Made by a program: the position numbers and the translations under genes. A DNA stretch of 64,000 nucleotides from Hymenobacter negativus (lineage in GTDB: Bacteria > Bacteroidota > Bacteroidia > Cytophagales > Hymenobacteraceae), in contig NZ_JAEDAE010000003.1 in assembly GCF_016056375.1 (NCBI RefSeq), forward strand, positions 496,001 to 560,000, in the 5' to 3' direction. Positions 41,864-49,530 of this stretch are shown one piece after another. The notes under the pieces were generated by a model. That model was not told where the DNA came from. It saw only the letters and a program-made list of their open reading frames with translations, and did no database searches. How positions within the stretch are numbered: the stretch's first letter is position 1; each line of letters starts with the position of its first letter.

Positions 41864-42583
41864 CTACAAATCCAGCAGCTCTTTCATTCCGAAAACGCCC
41901 GGCCGACCGGGCAGCCACTCCGCCGCCAGCAGCGCCCCGAGGGCAAAACCTTCGCGGCTGTGGGCTTCGTGCTTCAGCTCCAGCGTGTCCACGTCAGACG
42001 TATAGGTGACGATGTGCGTACCCACCGCGTCGCCGGTGCGCTCGCTGATGATGGCCAGCTCGGCGGGCATTTCAGCAGGAGCGTTGCGCCAGGTGGTTTT
42101 GGCGGGGAAGTGGCGCAGGATGCCTTCAGCAGCCGTAAGGGCGGTGCCGCTGGGCTGGTCGATTTTCTGAGTGTGGTGGATTTCGCGCATGGCCACGTCG
42201 TAGCCGCCATACTGGGCCATTTTGGCCGCGATGTACTCGTTGAAATGGAAAAACAGGTTTACGCCCACGCTGTAGTTGGAGGCGTAGAACAGGCTGCCGC
42301 CCAGTTCGGTGGTCAGCGCCCGGGCTTCCTCAAAATGGTGCAGCCAGCCCGTGGAGCCGCACACCACCGGAATGCCCTGGCCCAGGCAGGTCATCACGTT
42401 GGCAAAAGCCGAGTCGGGATGCGTGAATTCGATGGCAACATCGACGGCTTCCGGCGTGAAATCGGCAATGATGGACTGGCTGGCGTGCAGGTCCACGATG
42501 CCCGCGATTTCGTGCCCGCGCTGCACGGCCAGCGCGCCAATGGTCTGGCCCATTTTGCCGTAGCCGATAAGGAGAATTCTCAT
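41864..42583 (-). CDS. dapB: 4-hydroxy-tetrahydrodipicolinate reductase
   Basis: A 239-residue DapB, the NAD(P)H-dependent reductase of the diaminopimelate/lysine pathway. The N-terminal Rossmann motif ILLIGYGKMGQTI and the signature HHTQKIDQPSGTA, which holds the catalytic histidine and lysine, are intact. The product feeds peptidoglycan cross-linking as well as lysine. It lies between DUF5683 and lepB, a conserved Bacteroidota neighbourhood. Confidence 0.96.
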   Translation of the reverse strand: MRILLIGYGKMGQTIGALAVQRGHEIAGIVDLHASQSIIADFTPEAVDVAIEFTHPDSAFANVMTCLGQGIPVVCGSTGWLHHFEEARALTTELGGSLFYASNYSVGVNLFFHFNEYIAAKMAQYGGYDVAMREIHHTQKIDQPSGTALTAAEGILRHFPAKTTWRNAPAEMPAELAIISERTGDAVGTHIVTYTSDVDTLELKHEAHSREGFALGALLAAEWLPGRPGVFGMKELLDL

Positions 42584-42643
42584 TTTTAGGGTAATCGTAA
42601 TTTAGTAAACCGCGGGTAGAAAGGCGAAACAGCCGGAACGGGC

Positions 42644-43378
42644 TTATTTCACGCGCAGCGCAAACATAACGCCCGGTGTCGTGGGCAGGAAACTTGTCTG
42701 GCCGGGTACGGCCATCATTCGGGGCTCCCAGTGCAGGCTCAGGTCGTCGCTCACGTCAAAATCCTGCAGGTGGGCATCCACCAGCGCATCCACGATTTGC
42801 AAGCCGTAGGCCAGGCCGATGTAGAGGTAGAAGATGTCGCGGTAGCCCCGGTAAAATATTACGCCACTGTTGAGGCCGTCTACGCTGCGCACCAGGTTGG
42901 CCCCGCTTTTAAAGTTCGGGTCGAGCACCTTTTTTCGGCCGGCAGTCACCTCATTATAGGCGTAGGCGAAATCGCTGTAATGCTTCTGATAGTATAATTC
43001 GCCATAAATTACCCCACCCAGCGCGCCGTACACGAGGGGCAGCTTCCAGTAGCGGTGGTTGTAAATCTGGCCCGCGCCGGGCAGCACCAGGGCCAGCATG
43101 GCGGCTTTGCCCGGGCGCGTGAGGCGAATGCCTTTAAAGCCAAAGGCCCGAAACATGTGCTCGGTGCGCTTGGCCGAGTCGGCGGCGGCTTTTTGCTTTT
43201 TGGCGGCGGGCGTCACCACCACTTCCCGGCGCTCGGTGGTGTCGGGCACGACAGTGGTGGGCGTGGCAGGGGTGATGGTGGAAGGCGAGCCAAACACCTG
43301 CGCCTGAACTTGGTAACTGCCCAGCAGCCCACCGGCCAGCACCGCGAAGCCTGCGAGGTAGGAATACAGATTTTTCAT
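42644..43378 (-). CDS. DUF5683 membrane protein
   Basis: A 244-residue protein with a signal peptide (about 1-26) and a Thr/Pro/Lys-rich linker. The DUF5683 domain spans about 85-200 with RPGKAAMLALVLPGAGQIYNHRYWKLPLVYG and YRDIFYLYIGLAYGLQIVDALVDAHL; several segments are hydrophobic. The family is restricted to Bacteroidota and often lies beside parB and dapB, as here. Function is unknown. The glycine-rich segment GAGQIYN is the most conserved part and may be a membrane hairpin. Confidence 0.88.
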   Translation of the reverse strand: MKNLYSYLAGFAVLAGGLLGSYQVQAQVFGSPSTITPATPTTVVPDTTERREVVVTPAAKKQKAAADSAKRTEHMFRAFGFKGIRLTRPGKAAMLALVLPGAGQIYNHRYWKLPLVYGALGGVIYGELYYQKHYSDFAYAYNEVTAGRKKVLDPNFKSGANLVRSVDGLNSGVIFYRGYRDIFYLYIGLAYGLQIVDALVDAHLQDFDVSDDLSLHWEPRMMAVPGQTSFLPTTPGVMFALRVK

Positions 43379-43489
43379 GGCAAGCCTGTTAACGAGAAAC
43401 GCCGGCGTTTAGCGCATAGGGCAATGACGGGCGAGAAACGGTCGTCGTCCGTTATTGGCCCGGGCTGCGCGTCCGGCGTGGCAGCGGGC

Positions 43490-44473
43490 TTACGAGGGTT
43501 GCAGAATGTGCAAGATGCGCTGCATGTCCTCCACCGAATCGAACGCGATTTTGATTTCGCCGTTGCCTTTGGCCGTGGGGCGCACCTGTACGCGCGAGCC
43601 AAACCGCTCGGCCAGGTGGCGCTCGGCGCGGCGGATTTCGGCCACCGGCACAGCCGATGGGGCAGGGGTAGCATCGCCCTCGGCTTTGGGCTTGGCCTCG
43701 GCACCGTTGCGGCCAAACCCGTTGCGTACTAATTCCTCCACGCGGCGCACAGAGAGTTCCTCGGCCACGGTTTTGCGGAACAGCTCCACCTGCAGCTTGG
43801 GGTCGTCGAGCCCGATGAGGGCGCGGGCGTGGCCCATACTGATTTCGGCGTCGCGCAGGCCAATCTGCACGTCGGGCGGAAGCTTGAGCAGGCGCAGGTA
43901 GTTGGTCACGGTCGTGCGGTTCTTGCCCACGCGGTCGCCCAGCTCTTCTTGGCGCAGGTTGCACTCGCTCAGCAGGCGCTGGTAGCTGAGGGCAATTTCG
44001 ATGGCATTCAGGTTTTCGCGCTGAATGTTCTCAATCAGGGCCATTTCCAGCATCTGCTGGTCGTCGGCCTTGCGGATGTAGGCCGGAATCGTCTCCAGGC
44101 CCGCCAGCTTGGAGGCCTGCAAGCGCCGCTCACCCGAAATGAGCTGGTAGGAGTTAGTGCCGAGCTGGCGTAGGGTCACGGGCTGAATAATGCCCTGAAT
44201 TTTAATGCTGTCGGCCAGTTCCTGCAGCGCTTCCTTGTCGAAGTGGGTGCGGGGCTGGTAGGGGTTGGCCTCGATGTGCTCGACGGCGATGAAGCCCACC
44301 GAGTTGACGGGGTGCGACACGAGCCGGTCGCCGGAGCCGGGCCGGTCGCCTTTTTTGTCGTAGCTGCCCTCAATCAGGGCGTTGAGGCCGCGGCCAAGCC
44401 CGCCCTTGCGCTTAATGGCGGCGGCGGCGGCCAGGGCGGCTTGCAACTTCTCTTCGTTCTTCTCTAATGGCAT
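43490..44473 (-). CDS. parB: Chromosome-partitioning protein ParB
   Basis: A 327-residue ParB/Spo0J CTPase that loads on parS and spreads on DNA. The ParA-interacting N-terminus reads KRKGGLGRGLNALI (21-34). The CTP-binding core includes NPYQPR (70-75), GERRLQA (114-120) and ENIQRENLN (148-156). A helix-turn-helix follows (EELGDRVGKNRTTVTNYLRLL), and a C-terminal dimer domain follows an Ala/Pro/Lys-rich linker. The ATG at 44473 is chosen because a TAAATTTG promoter box lies at 44518-44525; a longer frame to 44509 is unlikely. parA is not adjacent: an unknown gene lies between. Confidence 0.95.
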   Translation of the reverse strand: MPLEKNEEKLQAALAAAAAIKRKGGLGRGLNALIEGSYDKKGDRPGSGDRLVSHPVNSVGFIAVEHIEANPYQPRTHFDKEALQELADSIKIQGIIQPVTLRQLGTNSYQLISGERRLQASKLAGLETIPAYIRKADDQQMLEMALIENIQRENLNAIEIALSYQRLLSECNLRQEELGDRVGKNRTTVTNYLRLLKLPPDVQIGLRDAEISMGHARALIGLDDPKLQVELFRKTVAEELSVRRVEELVRNGFGRNGAEAKPKAEGDATPAPSAVPVAEIRRAERHLAERFGSRVQVRPTAKGNGEIKIAFDSVEDMQRILHILQPS

Positions 44474-44517
44474 AGTGCGTCGGCCGGGCCCATAAAAGGC
44501 GGTTGGCAACCGAACGT

Positions 44518-44525
44518 CAAATTTA
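44518..44525 (-). promoter_or_regulatory. Bacteroidota -7 promoter box for parB
   Basis: TAAATTTG on the minus strand fits TAnnTTTG and ends 44 bp before the parB ATG. It suggests that parB can be transcribed separately from parA. Confidence 0.5.
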
Positions 44526-44655
44526 CGGATAGTTGGGCGAAGGGCAAGCCGATAAGTTTGGCGCGAGCGGTTGAGGTTAAAATCAGGCTAGCCATTGGGC
44601 CCAAAACAGCCCTGGAGGAGCGGCGTGGCGGTAGAAATCCTGATGTCAAGAACGA

Positions 44656-44710
44656 CAAAGCCCTATCGAAATGACACTCGTTCAACGAATGCCGCCTCGA
44701 TAGGGCTTTG
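44656..44710. repeat. Hairpin between the unknown gene and parB
   Basis: Perfect 14-bp arms (CAAAGCCCTATCGA at 44656-44669, its inverse at 44697-44710) surround 27 bases that contain a small inner hairpin (CGTT/AACG). No T-run follows on the minus strand, so terminator function is doubtful; it may be an RNA processing or attenuation structure. The rest of the 44526-44762 interval shows nothing recognisable. Confidence 0.5.
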
Positions 44711-44762
44711 AGGAGCTAAAGAAGCTCCGTTTACTGCCGATATGTCGCCCCGCTAGGACGAG

Positions 44763-45146
44763 TTATGACTTAGGATTCTGATAAAGCGCAATAATTTCAA
44801 TAATTTCGCACACGCCGATTTTGCGGCTGCCTTCTCTAAAATAGCCTCTTACGCCTGGCTTGATATGTTGGCTGTGAAACTCTCGCAAAGCGTTATTCAA
44901 AATAAACATATCAGCCAACCCATTCTGGGGCATAGGTTCTCCTTCAGGCAACATTTCACCAAGTGGCGTAATAAACTCCGGCCAAATCATGAAGAGCTTA
45001 TTACCCTCGGCTATGCTTTCTTCTTCGTAGGAGAAATCCCAACGGATATGTTGAAAATGAGGAGTCTTGCGCCCGCCTTCTTCGGCACTAAAGAGGCTGT
45101 AGCTTACTCGAAAGTCTGGCGGTAGATTCTCGGAGTAAGATTTCAT
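44763..45146 (-). CDS. Unknown protein encoded between parA and parB
   Basis: A 127-residue cytosolic protein with no signal peptide or membrane segment. The visible pattern is beta-rich with conserved-looking aromatics: FQHIRWDFSYEEE, KLFMIWPEFITPLG, GLADMFILNNALREFH, IKPGVRGYFREGSRKIGV and a final CEIIEIIALYQNP. No known family is assigned with confidence. The coding sequence is AT-richer than parA and parB, and only 19 bp separate it from the parA stop. It is therefore probably transcribed with parA, or inserted there recently. It may be an accessory gene rather than a partition protein. Confidence 0.7.
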   Translation of the reverse strand: MKSYSENLPPDFRVSYSLFSAEEGGRKTPHFQHIRWDFSYEEESIAEGNKLFMIWPEFITPLGEMLPEGEPMPQNGLADMFILNNALREFHSQHIKPGVRGYFREGSRKIGVCEIIEIIALYQNPKS

Positions 45147-45165
45147 ATCAGCAAGTTAAGCAGGT

Positions 45166-45972
45166 CTAAATCCGCTCGTCCTCCGCCGTTTCCTCTGTAG
45201 CTTCTACGCTATTCTTCTCCACAATCTCCCGCGCCAGGTTGAGGTAGCTGATTGAGCCTTTGCTCTCGGCGTCGTGCAGGATGACGGGGATGCCAAAGCT
45301 GGGCGACTCGCTCAGCTTCACGTTGCGCGGAATGATGGTGTCGAAAGCCAACTGCTGGAAGTGCATGCGTACTTCCTCCACCACCTGGTTGCTCAGGCGC
45401 AGGCGCACGTCGTACATCGTGAGCAGGATGCCCTCGATTTCGAGCTCGGTGTTGAGGCGGCTCTGAATGATTTTGATGGTATTCAGAAGCTTACCCAAGC
45501 CCTCCAAGGCGAAGTACTCACACTGCACCGGGATAATGACCGAGTGCGCGGCCGTGAGGGCATTAACGGTGATGAGGCCGAGCGAGGGCGAGCAGTCGAT
45601 GATGATGAAATCGTACTCGGCGGCGAGGGGGCGCAGGGCCTCCTTCATTTTCTCTTCGCGGTTGGGCAGGTTTATCATCTCCACCTCGGCGCCCACCAGG
45701 TCGATGTGGGAGGGCATGAGGTCGAGGTGGGGCAGAATGTTGGTGGGCACGATGATGTCCTGTGCGTTGATGCCGTCGACCATGCACTCGTAGATGCTGT
45801 TCTGGATGTCCTTGGGGTCGTAGCCCACGCCCGAGGTGGCGTTGGCCTGGGGGTCGGCGTCGACGAGCAGGGTCCGGTAGTCCAGGGCGGCCAGGGACGC
45901 CGCGAGGTTAATGGAGGTAGTGGTTTTGCCCACCCCGCCTTTCTGATTGGCTACCGCGATGATTTTTCCCAT
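45166..45972 (-). CDS. parA: Chromosome-partitioning ATPase ParA
   Basis: A 268-residue ParA/Soj Walker-type ATPase. The deviant Walker A motif KGGVGKTTT is at residues 11-19, and DADPQANATSG contains the A' motif. DFIIIDCSPSLGLITVNAL is the Walker B region. It forms gradients on the nucleoid and moves ParB-bound origins. A short C-terminal acidic tail (SVEATEETAEDE) follows the core. A TATCTTTG promoter box lies at 46109-46116, giving a leader of about 135 bp that contains an AT-rich inverted repeat. Confidence 0.97.
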   Translation of the reverse strand: MGKIIAVANQKGGVGKTTTSINLAASLAALDYRTLLVDADPQANATSGVGYDPKDIQNSIYECMVDGINAQDIIVPTNILPHLDLMPSHIDLVGAEVEMINLPNREEKMKEALRPLAAEYDFIIIDCSPSLGLITVNALTAAHSVIIPVQCEYFALEGLGKLLNTIKIIQSRLNTELEIEGILLTMYDVRLRLSNQVVEEVRMHFQQLAFDTIIPRNVKLSESPSFGIPVILHDAESKGSISYLNLAREIVEKNSVEATEETAEDERI

Positions 45973-45983
45973 TTCTCTTAGTA

Positions 45984-46090
45984 TCTGGTTTTTGATTTTC
46001 GGTTTTCGATTTTTGGGAATCGGGTTCCGGTCATTGCTAAATTAGAAGCAAGCCAAAAAACGAAAACTAAAAACCGCCAACCAAAAACAT
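45984..46090. repeat. AT-rich imperfect inverted repeat in the parA leader (family G)
   Basis: T-rich words (GGTTTTTGATTTTCGG at 45988-46003 and CGATTTTTGG) are mirrored in inverse by AACGAAAACTAAAAACCGCC (about 46059-46078) and CAACCAAAAAC. The arms are imperfect. It lies within the parA 5' region and could affect its mRNA; no second copy is seen here. Confidence 0.5.
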
Positions 46091-46108
46091 TCCTGCCGTA
46101 GCATTGCA

Positions 46109-46116
46109 CAAAGATA
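46109..46116 (-). promoter_or_regulatory. Bacteroidota -7 promoter box for parA
   Basis: TATCTTTG on the minus strand fits TAnnTTTG and lies 137 bp upstream of parA, 19 bp from the divergent peptide-binding-protein gene. Confidence 0.55.
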
Positions 46117-46134
46117 CATTCTTTCCCTGTTCGC

Positions 46135-47829
46135 ATGGCCCCTTTTTTGGCTCGCTGGGCTAGCTTATTGGCTAAACCTTTTGGATTCTGGCTGGGTGCG
46201 CTGGCGCTGGCCGGCTGCCACGACGCGGCCCGCCCGGCCGCCGACGAGCGCCGCGTATTCCGCTACAATCAGCCCGAGGCGCTGTCGTCGCTCGACCCGG
46301 CGTTTGCCCGCAACCAGGCTAACTGGTGGGCCGTTGGGCAACTCTACAACGGGCTGGTAGAGCTGGATTCGACCTTGCAGCCGGTTCCGTCGCTGGCCCG
46401 GCGCTATACGATTTCGCCCGATGGTAAAACGTACACATTTGTGCTGCGGCCGGGCGTGCGATTTCACGCCAGCGACGTGTTTGCCGGCGGCAAGGGCCGG
46501 GAGGTGAAGGCGCAGGATTTTGTTTACTCCTTCAAGCGCATTCTGGATGCGGCCACCGCCAGCTCGGGCGGCTGGATTTTCCGGGGCAAGGTGCTGGAGA
46601 AGCCCGACGGCAGCATCAGCGACACGGCTTTTGTGGCCGCGAATGATTCGACACTGCGCATTCACTTGAAAGAGCCGTTCATTCCGTTTCTGGGCATCCT
46701 GACCATGCCCTACGCCTATGTAGTGCCGCACGAGGCCGTGGAAAAATACGGCAAGGATTTCCGCGAGCATCCGGTGGGCACGGGGCCGTTCCGGTTCAAG
46801 CTGTGGGACGAGGGCAATGTGCTTCTCTATGAGCGCAACCCCGACTACTGGCGCGCCGACCGGCAGGGCCGCAAGCTTCCCTATCTCGATGCCGTGGCGG
46901 TGAGCTTTCTGCCCGACCGCAAAACCGAGTTTCTGACCTTTATGCAGGGCAAGCTGGATTTCCTCTCGGGCATTCGAGCGGGCTCGCGCGACCTCATTAT
47001 GCACCCCGACGGCACTATTCGGGAGGATTTCAAGGGAAAGTTTACTGTGCAGAAAGCGCCGTACCTGAACACCGAGTACCTAGGCATTCAACTCGATTCG
47101 GCCAATCTGATTGGGGAGCAGGCCATTCAGGGCCGGGCTCTGCGCGATAAGCGCGTGCGCCAAGCCTTGAACTATGCCCTCAACAAGCCCGAAATGCTGA
47201 CCTACCTGCTGAACCGGGTGGGCCACGCGGGCACCTCCGGTTTCGTGCCCACGGCGCTGCCGTCGTTCTCCGAAAAAGAAGTGCCCGGCTACACCTACCA
47301 GCCGCAGAAGTCGCGGCAGCTGTTGCGCGCCGCCGGCTACGGGCCGCAACGGCAATTGAAGCTGCGCCTCAGTACCGTGTTGGAACGCAAGGAGATAGGC
47401 GAGTATTTGCAGAAGCAGTGGGCCGACGTGGGCGTGCAGGTGCAGATTGACATCAACCAATCGGCCGCGCAGCAGGACCTGGTGGATAACGGACGGGTGG
47501 CCTTCTTCGCCAAAAGCTGGCTGGGCGACTACCCCGATGCCGAAAACTACCTGGCGCTGTTCTACAGCCCCAATTTCAGCCCCGCCGGGCCGGATAAAAC
47601 CCACTTCAAAAACGCGGCCTACGACAAGCTCTACGACGAAGCCCGCCGTACCCAGGACGTGGTCAAGCGTACCAAGCTGTACCAGGCCATGGACCGGATT
47701 GTGGTGGAGGAAGTGCCCGTTATCAGCCTGTATTACGATGAGGTGGTGCGCCTGACGCAAAACAATGTGCGCGGCCTCACCCCAAATCCGATGAATACCC
47801 TGCTATTGGAGCGGGTACGGAAGGAATAG
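46135..47829 (+). CDS. ABC-transporter substrate-binding lipoprotein (peptide/OppA-DppA type)
   Basis: A 564-residue family 5 extracellular solute-binding protein. The N-terminus carries a lipobox LALAGC with the lipidated cysteine at C28. The family pattern is clear: LDPAFARNQANWWAVGQLYNGLVE, YTISPDGKTYTFVLRPGVRFH, PVGTGPFRFKLWDEG and YYDEVVRL near the end. It would be anchored in a membrane and capture oligopeptides or related solutes for an ABC importer. No permease or ATPase gene is adjacent, so it is an orphan component here. The stop codon is the TAG of a family A repeat. Confidence 0.92.
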   Translation: MAPFLARWASLLAKPFGFWLGALALAGCHDAARPAADERRVFRYNQPEALSSLDPAFARNQANWWAVGQLYNGLVELDSTLQPVPSLARRYTISPDGKTYTFVLRPGVRFHASDVFAGGKGREVKAQDFVYSFKRILDAATASSGGWIFRGKVLEKPDGSISDTAFVAANDSTLRIHLKEPFIPFLGILTMPYAYVVPHEAVEKYGKDFREHPVGTGPFRFKLWDEGNVLLYERNPDYWRADRQGRKLPYLDAVAVSFLPDRKTEFLTFMQGKLDFLSGIRAGSRDLIMHPDGTIREDFKGKFTVQKAPYLNTEYLGIQLDSANLIGEQAIQGRALRDKRVRQALNYALNKPEMLTYLLNRVGHAGTSGFVPTALPSFSEKEVPGYTYQPQKSRQLLRAAGYGPQRQLKLRLSTVLERKEIGEYLQKQWADVGVQVQIDINQSAAQQDLVDNGRVAFFAKSWLGDYPDAENYLALFYSPNFSPAGPDKTHFKNAAYDKLYDEARRTQDVVKRTKLYQAMDRIVVEEVPVISLYYDEVVRLTQNNVRGLTPNPMNTLLLERVRKE

Positions 47830-47921
47830 AGACGCAATATCTTGCGTCTCGTCGACCGCGCCGTTCAGGAGTCATCTGAACATCCTCGTTCAACGATGAG
47901 ACGCAAAATGTTGCGTCTCTA
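47827..47921. repeat. Family A double-hairpin repeat, copy 4, supplying a stop codon
   Basis: Left arm 47827-47854 and right arm 47891-47921 each contain GAGACGCAA or a near copy facing TTGCGTCTC, with about 36 bp between. The TAG at 47827-47829 is the stop codon of the upstream lipoprotein gene. Confidence 0.9.
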
Positions 47922-47934
47922 CTAGGCCATAGCA

Positions 47935-48813
47935 ATGACTTTTTATTCACGTATAAGGACAATGGTTACACTGCGTACCTCAATTCCAATAATTCTGTTG
48001 GGACTACTGTCGCTTGCCGAAGCGCGCGGCCAGCAGGTCAAGCCCGCCGTTGATGTGGCGGCCCCACTGGTTATCGGCCAAACCTTTACCCTTGAATCCA
48101 AAGCGCTGGGGGAGACCCGGCGCATCAACGTGTATCTGCCGGCGGCTTACACCGATTCGGCCACGGTGCGGCTGCCGGTGCTGTATATGCCCGACGGCGG
48201 CATTGCGGAGGATTTTCTGCACGTGGCGGGCCTCGTGCAGGTGCTTACCGGCAACGGCACCATGCGGCCGTTTATTCTGGTTGGCATCGAAAACACTCAG
48301 CGCCGGCGCGACCTGACCGGCCCGACCACCAACGCCGAGGACAAGAAAATTGCGCCCAAAGTGGGTGGCTCGGCTGCCTACCGCCAATTCATTCGCGAAG
48401 AGTTGATGCCGCAGGTGAAGCAGCGCTACCGCACCACTTCGGAAACGGCCATCGTGGGCGAGTCGCTGGCCGGGTTGTTTGTGGTCGAAACCCTGCTGCT
48501 GGAACCCAAGCTGTTCAATACCTACCTCGCCTTCGACGCCAGCCTGTGGTGGAACAACGGCCAGCTGGCGGCGCAGGCCGGTACGCTATTGCAAAAAAGC
48601 CGGCCGGCGGTTACCGTGTACCTGGCCACCAGCATCCACGGCGACACGGCCGCTACGCGCCGCCTAATGGCGCTGGTTCGGCCTCAGGCGGCGCGCCTGG
48701 GCAACTGGCACTACGCGCCGATGCCGGAAGAAACGCACGCCACTATCTACCATCCGGCGGCACTGCGGGGGTTTCGGGTGGTGTTCAAGCCGCAAGCCAA
48801 AGCAGCACGGTAA
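47935..48813 (+). CDS. Secreted alpha/beta-fold esterase (Esterase D/enterochelin esterase-like)
   Basis: A 292-residue protein, or 283 residues if the ATG at 47962 is used, which gives a tighter signal peptide (MVTLRTSIPIILLGLLSLAEA). The family pattern of the putative-esterase group is INVYLPAAYTDS, LPVLYMPDGG, AIVGESLAGLFVVETLL with the nucleophile in GESLAG, and FDASLWWNNG. A histidine near the end (EETHATIYH) may complete the triad. Relatives hydrolyse carboxylesters, including siderophore esters; the substrate here is unknown. It probably shares a terminator hairpin with the convergent DUF6438 gene. Confidence 0.88.
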   Translation: MTFYSRIRTMVTLRTSIPIILLGLLSLAEARGQQVKPAVDVAAPLVIGQTFTLESKALGETRRINVYLPAAYTDSATVRLPVLYMPDGGIAEDFLHVAGLVQVLTGNGTMRPFILVGIENTQRRRDLTGPTTNAEDKKIAPKVGGSAAYRQFIREELMPQVKQRYRTTSETAIVGESLAGLFVVETLLLEPKLFNTYLAFDASLWWNNGQLAAQAGTLLQKSRPAVTVYLATSIHGDTAATRRLMALVRPQAARLGNWHYAPMPEETHATIYHPAALRGFRVVFKPQAKAAR

Positions 48814-48815
48814 AG

Positions 48816-48857
48816 GCATGCGGTAGCGCGGATTTTGTAGTTCGCGCTACCGCATGC
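48816..48857. terminator. Bidirectional terminator hairpin (family D repeat, copy 1)
   Basis: A perfect 15-bp stem (48816-48830 with 48843-48857) contains GTAGCGCG/CGCGCTAC, the same core as the longer element at 55263-55342. It lies between convergent genes and ends on the DUF6438 stop codon. Confidence 0.85.
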
Positions 48858-49393
48858 TATTTCTCCAGCCCATTCACCTGGGCCAGTTGGTCGAATTGCG
48901 TGGTGAGGTAGGTGAAATAGCTTTTCACATTCTCCGGAGCATTGGCTTCGACAGTTACTTTTTTAAGGGTGCCGTCGGGCTGGCGAATGGTGACGATGGT
49001 GCTCGGCAGGTCGGTTGCGCCGCTGGAATAGTTCTTCTCGAACGTTTCAAAGCGGGCTTCCCGGGCCTGGCGCAGCATATCGGCCACGGCAGCAGCGGGC
49101 ATCTTCAGCTCGTGCTTGCCCATCATCGGCACGGAGTGGCGGCCTTCGTAGGCCACGCGGCCATCGGCGTAAACCTCCATGATGTAGGCCGGGCAGAACC
49201 CGTAGCAGGGCGTGCGCTCGAAGGTGAGCACCGGGCGGGCTGCGGTAGGCGTGGCGGCTTTGGTAGTAGTCACAGTCTTTTTGCTGGCCTTTTTGACTTT
49301 GACTTTTTTGGTGGGCGCGTACTGGGCATTAGCCGGCAGCACGAAGCTGAAACTAAAGAAGCCAAGGAGCAGCAGGAGCGAGAGGAGGCGCAT
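48857..49393 (-). CDS. Secreted DUF6438 protein
   Basis: A 178-residue protein with a signal peptide (MRLLSLLLLLGFFSFSFVLPANAQ). A Lys-rich linker (KKVKVKKASKKT) precedes a DUF6438 domain with FERTPCYGFCPAYIMEVYADGRVAYEG (about 60-86), which includes two cysteines that could form a disulphide or bind metal. Function is unknown. The ATG at 49393 is preferred because it begins the hydrophobic signal; a GTG 14 codons upstream is less likely. Confidence 0.88.
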   Translation of the reverse strand: MRLLSLLLLLGFFSFSFVLPANAQYAPTKKVKVKKASKKTVTTTKAATPTAARPVLTFERTPCYGFCPAYIMEVYADGRVAYEGRHSVPMMGKHELKMPAAAVADMLRQAREARFETFEKNYSSGATDLPSTIVTIRQPDGTLKKVTVEANAPENVKSYFTYLTTQFDQLAQVNGLEK

Positions 49394-49435
49394 GGCGGTT
49401 GAAATGAGAGAATGGACGCGTAAAAGTAGGCGCAC

Positions 49436-49486
49436 AAAAAATGGTCATCCGAAAACCGTGCCTGGTTTGTGGAATGACCATTTTTT
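49436..49486 (-). terminator. Terminator after yidC
   Basis: AAAAAATGGTCAT (49436-49448) pairs with ATGACCATTTTTT (49474-49486) over a 25-base loop. On the minus strand a T-run follows the stem. It lies 45 bp after the yidC stop. Confidence 0.7.
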
Positions 49487-49493
49487 AGTTTGT

Positions 49494-49519
49494 AATCCTT
49501 CGCTCCGCTCAGGATGACA
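49494..49519. repeat. Single arm of a family B repeat
   Basis: The stretch AATCCTTCGCTCCGCTCAGG and the following ATGACA match one arm of the family B repeats at 38387-38420 and 51464-51500. No opposite arm is found nearby, so this looks like a solo or decayed copy beside the yidC stop. Confidence 0.7.
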
Positions 49520-49530
49520 GATGAACTTCC

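Noticed and set aside
44510-46134. Possible parS sites near parA/parB
   Set aside because: No convincing 14-16 bp palindrome resembling a known parS could be identified by eye in the intergenic regions; a motif scan of the genome would be needed.
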